NCBI GenBank assembly: GCA_018222865.1
Contig: JAAEZM010000002.1
Location: 60,087 to 124,086, forward strand
Source: Alphaproteobacteria bacterium
GTDB taxonomy: Bacteria > Pseudomonadota > Alphaproteobacteria > Caulobacterales > Maricaulaceae
Direction: 5' to 3'
DNA: 64,000 bases
Both the position numbers and the translations under genes were made by a program. The notes beneath the pieces were generated by a model, which did no database searches, had not been told where the DNA came from, and saw nothing but the letters and a program-made list of their open reading frames with translations. Numbering within the stretch: position 1 is the stretch's first letter; each line of letters starts with the position of its first letter. Shown piece after piece: positions 62,413 through 64,000 of the stretch.

Positions 62413-63255
62413 GTGAAAAATCAAACAAAGATCGCGCTCATTGGCGCTGGCCAAATGGGCGGCGCCCTTGCCAAAGGTTGGTTGCGTGACGGCACAGATG
62501 TGTTGTCCGCCAAGGATCTGGTGATCATCGATCCGGCACCGAGCGAGGATGTCGAAGCGCTCATCTCAGAGTACAGCCTCGAACAGCACGAGGCGATGAC
62601 GCTCAAACTCGCTCCGAGTGTGAGAAGCATCGTTCTCGCCGTGAAACCGGCCATGATTGAGAAGGTGGCGGAGTTTCTCGCACCGACGCTTCATGCAGAC
62701 ACAATGGTGATCTCCATCATGGCGGGCATCACCATTAAACGCCTGACGGAACTTTTTGGAGAGCGTCCTATTATCCGGGCTATGGCCAATACGCCGTCTG
62801 CGGTTGGTGCCGGTATTTCTGTCTGCGTCTCCAACCCGGCCGCTGAGGACCGCGAAGACGAAGCCACGGCTCTGCTCGGGGTTGCTGGCGAGGTGGAATG
62901 GATTCGTGATGAGCGGATGATGGGCGCGGTCACAGCGGTATCCGGATCCGGCCCAGCTTATGTTTTCCTGCTTGCCGAAGCGCTCGAAGGTGCGGCTTTC
63001 GGTGAAGGACTGCCGCGTGAGTTGGCGGAAAAACTCGCGCGCCAGACGATTATCGGCGCCGGTGCGTTACTCGAGGCGTCTGGCAAGACGCCTCAGGAGC
63101 TGCGCCGGGCTGTGACCTCGCCAAACGGCACCACTCAGGCGGCACTGGATGTGCTCATGGGCTCCGGTGGCGGATTGCCGGAACTTGTTCGCATGGCTGT
63201 TAACGCGGCTGAGCGCAGGTCCCGTCAAATGGGCGCTGACAGCGAAAAACCCTGA
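62413..63255 (+). CDS. proC: Pyrroline-5-carboxylate reductase
   Basis: 280 residues. Reduces P5C to proline with NAD(P)H. IALIGAGQMGGALAKGW is the Rossmann motif, AVKPAMI and MANTPSAVGAGISV bind substrate, and AVSGSGPAYVFLLAEAL and TSPNGTTQAALDVL are the P5CR signature. The start is a GTG at 62413, with only a weak GAGG-like site in the end of the YbjN gene. Translational coupling is probable. The longer open frame from 62296 overlaps YbjN in another frame. Confidence 0.95.
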   Translation: MKNQTKIALIGAGQMGGALAKGWLRDGTDVLSAKDLVIIDPAPSEDVEALISEYSLEQHEAMTLKLAPSVRSIVLAVKPAMIEKVAEFLAPTLHADTMVISIMAGITIKRLTELFGERPIIRAMANTPSAVGAGISVCVSNPAAEDREDEATALLGVAGEVEWIRDERMMGAVTAVSGSGPAYVFLLAEALEGAAFGEGLPRELAEKLARQTIIGAGALLEASGKTPQELRRAVTSPNGTTQAALDVLMGSGGGLPELVRMAVNAAERRSRQMGADSEKP

Positions 63256-63387
63256 GCCTAAAGCGACGGCGTCCGAGCCTTGACCCCTGTCCGATGCCCC
63301 AGCGTGACGGCAGTCACACGCCTAAATGCAATTTTAGATTATTTTTCTCCTGTGACTAATTCAAAGGCGCAGGTGGGAGAAATGGAG

Positions 63388-63846
63388 ATGTCTCTTAGAG
63401 ATATAGGGTTAGGGGCTTTGATTGGCGGTTGGGGCGGAACAGTTTTTTGGGGACATGTCTATGTCGGCCCAATGGTTTCCGCGCAGCTGGACCTTCTGGT
63501 TATTGAAGCTGCTGAGGCGATTGTCGCCGGTACGGAAATCGCGGGCTATGAGGTGGCTGTCACAACCACGAAGGCAGTGGGGCAGGTTGCTCTCGCTCAA
63601 GGGGCTGTCGTAGCCGTCGCCGCTGGCGCGGCTGGCGGTCTGGTCGGTGGCGCGGTTGAAGGCGCTGTGACACCGGTGGCGGGGAAACCCGCTGGCGTCG
63701 CGGCCGGCGTTGCTGCCGGGGCGGCGACGGGGGCGGCTGTTGGCGCTGCGATCGGCGCGGTACTGGGCGGGGTTGGCGCAGGTCCGGGCGCAGTCATCGG
63801 CGGCGTTGCAGGCGCCATTGGCGGCCTTATTGCCGGTCTCTGGTAA
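63388..63846 (+). CDS. Glycine-zipper membrane protein
   Basis: About 152 residues. The C-terminal 90 residues are almost all Gly, Ala and Val with GxxxG spacing (GAAGGLVGGAVEGAV, GAATGAAVGAAIGAVLGG, GAIGGLIAGLW), a glycine-zipper that can insert in membranes. The N-terminal part is more ordinary (LDLLVIEAAEAIVAGTEIAG). The ATG at 63388 is preferred because GGGAG lies 8 bp upstream; ATG 63382 is the alternative. The base composition is extreme but in keeping with such proteins. Function unknown; a small outer-membrane-type or pore-like role is possible. Confidence 0.7.
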   Translation: MSLRDIGLGALIGGWGGTVFWGHVYVGPMVSAQLDLLVIEAAEAIVAGTEIAGYEVAVTTTKAVGQVALAQGAVVAVAAGAAGGLVGGAVEGAVTPVAGKPAGVAAGVAAGAATGAAVGAAIGAVLGGVGAGPGAVIGGVAGAIGGLIAGLW

Positions 63847-63855
63847 TTGGAAGGC

Positions 63856-64000
63856 CTAGCCGGGGAGGCTTAAGACGGCGCGAAGGCCCCCAAGCGGGCT
63901 TTCGTCCAGCCGGAGATCGCCACCATGATTGCGGGCCACATCACGAGCAATAGCGAGCCCCAAACCCACACCCTTGCGGTTCTGGTTACGGCTTTCATCC
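63856..64000 (-). CDS. Sensor histidine kinase, C-terminal part only
   Basis: The last 47 residues read DESRNQNRKGVGLGLAIARD then VARNHGGDLRLDESPLGGLR and end in AVLSLPG. GVGLGLAIARDVARNHGG is the G2 box and following helix of HATPase_c. The stop is at 63856-63858. The N-terminal sensor and HisKA domain lie beyond the right edge. The style is EnvZ-like. Confidence 0.92.
   Translation of the reverse strand, partial: DESRNQNRKGVGLGLAIARDVARNHGGDLRLDESPLGGLRAVLSLPG

Overview
The window looks like a chromosomal segment of an alphaproteobacterium. The gene content and synteny point to a marine, stalked or Hyphomonadaceae/Maricaulales-like lineage, but this is inferred from protein style and conserved neighbourhoods, not from a 16S gene, and none is present. 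Support comes from the petABC operon, the moxR-DUF58-DUF4159-DUF1285-NUDIX-DUF6111-CCA block, the oxygen-dependent hemF, two chemoreceptors and a high-GC codon style. I see no insertion sequence, prophage, integrase, CRISPR array or rRNA. The only tRNA is tRNA-Met(CAT). Most of the window is ordinary housekeeping and catabolic chromosome.

Layout. 1-9.8 kb is a branched-chain 2-oxoacid dehydrogenase (BCKDH) locus: E1alpha, E1beta and E2 in one operon, then a small membrane protein, a hotdog thioesterase with its own TetR regulator, the E3 dihydrolipoyl dehydrogenase, a TerB-like protein and an acyl-CoA thioesterase. An Lrp/AsnC regulator and a TetR regulator are divergent from it. 9.8-15 kb holds an exported protein, an Ldh-family oxidoreductase, an exported stand-alone TonB C-terminal domain and a large chemoreceptor, followed by tRNA-Met. 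15.4-22.8 kb holds a soluble hybrid kinase, CutA, QueC-QueE, two small exported proteins, pirin, Ada and a PEP-mutase-like protein.

22.7-32.2 kb is a divergent conserved block. One arm is moxR, DUF58, a BatA/DUF4159 protein and a von Willebrand-like membrane protein. The other is DUF1285, CoA pyrophosphatase, DUF6111 and the CCA-adding enzyme. 32.3-38.6 kb has a CPBP protease, an AraC regulator, a globin-coupled soluble chemoreceptor, HemF, an RhlE-type helicase and TrmL. 38.7-44.2 kb has petABC (cytochrome bc1), MTA phosphorylase, an LprI-like protein, a glutathione S-transferase and Apt. 44.3-53.4 kb has an S10 peptidase, an exported RidA protein, RlmJ, PhzF, a crotonase, a Bcr/CflA transporter, a truncated haemoglobin, a methyltransferase and an SDR with a divergent TetR. 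53.4-64 kb has a large exported protein, YchF, a DM13 protein, Pth, L25, Prs, a MidA-like methyltransferase, Lgt, UbiK, a YbjN protein, ProC, a glycine-zipper protein and the C-terminal end of a histidine kinase.

The most informative non-coding signals are perfect or near-perfect inverted repeats in regulatory gaps: an array upstream of the BCKDH operon, a 25-bp TetR-type operator before the thioesterase, an 8-1-8 palindrome before E3, a 24-bp perfect palindrome in the petABC leader, paired operators between the SDR and TetR genes, and several before single genes. No obviously new multi-gene system is visible. The best leads are these candidate operators, the MoxR/DUF4159 block of unknown function, the exported TonB-C and RidA proteins, and the oxygen/haem-related genes around 34-36 kb. 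All functions are read from sequence motifs; no database search was run.
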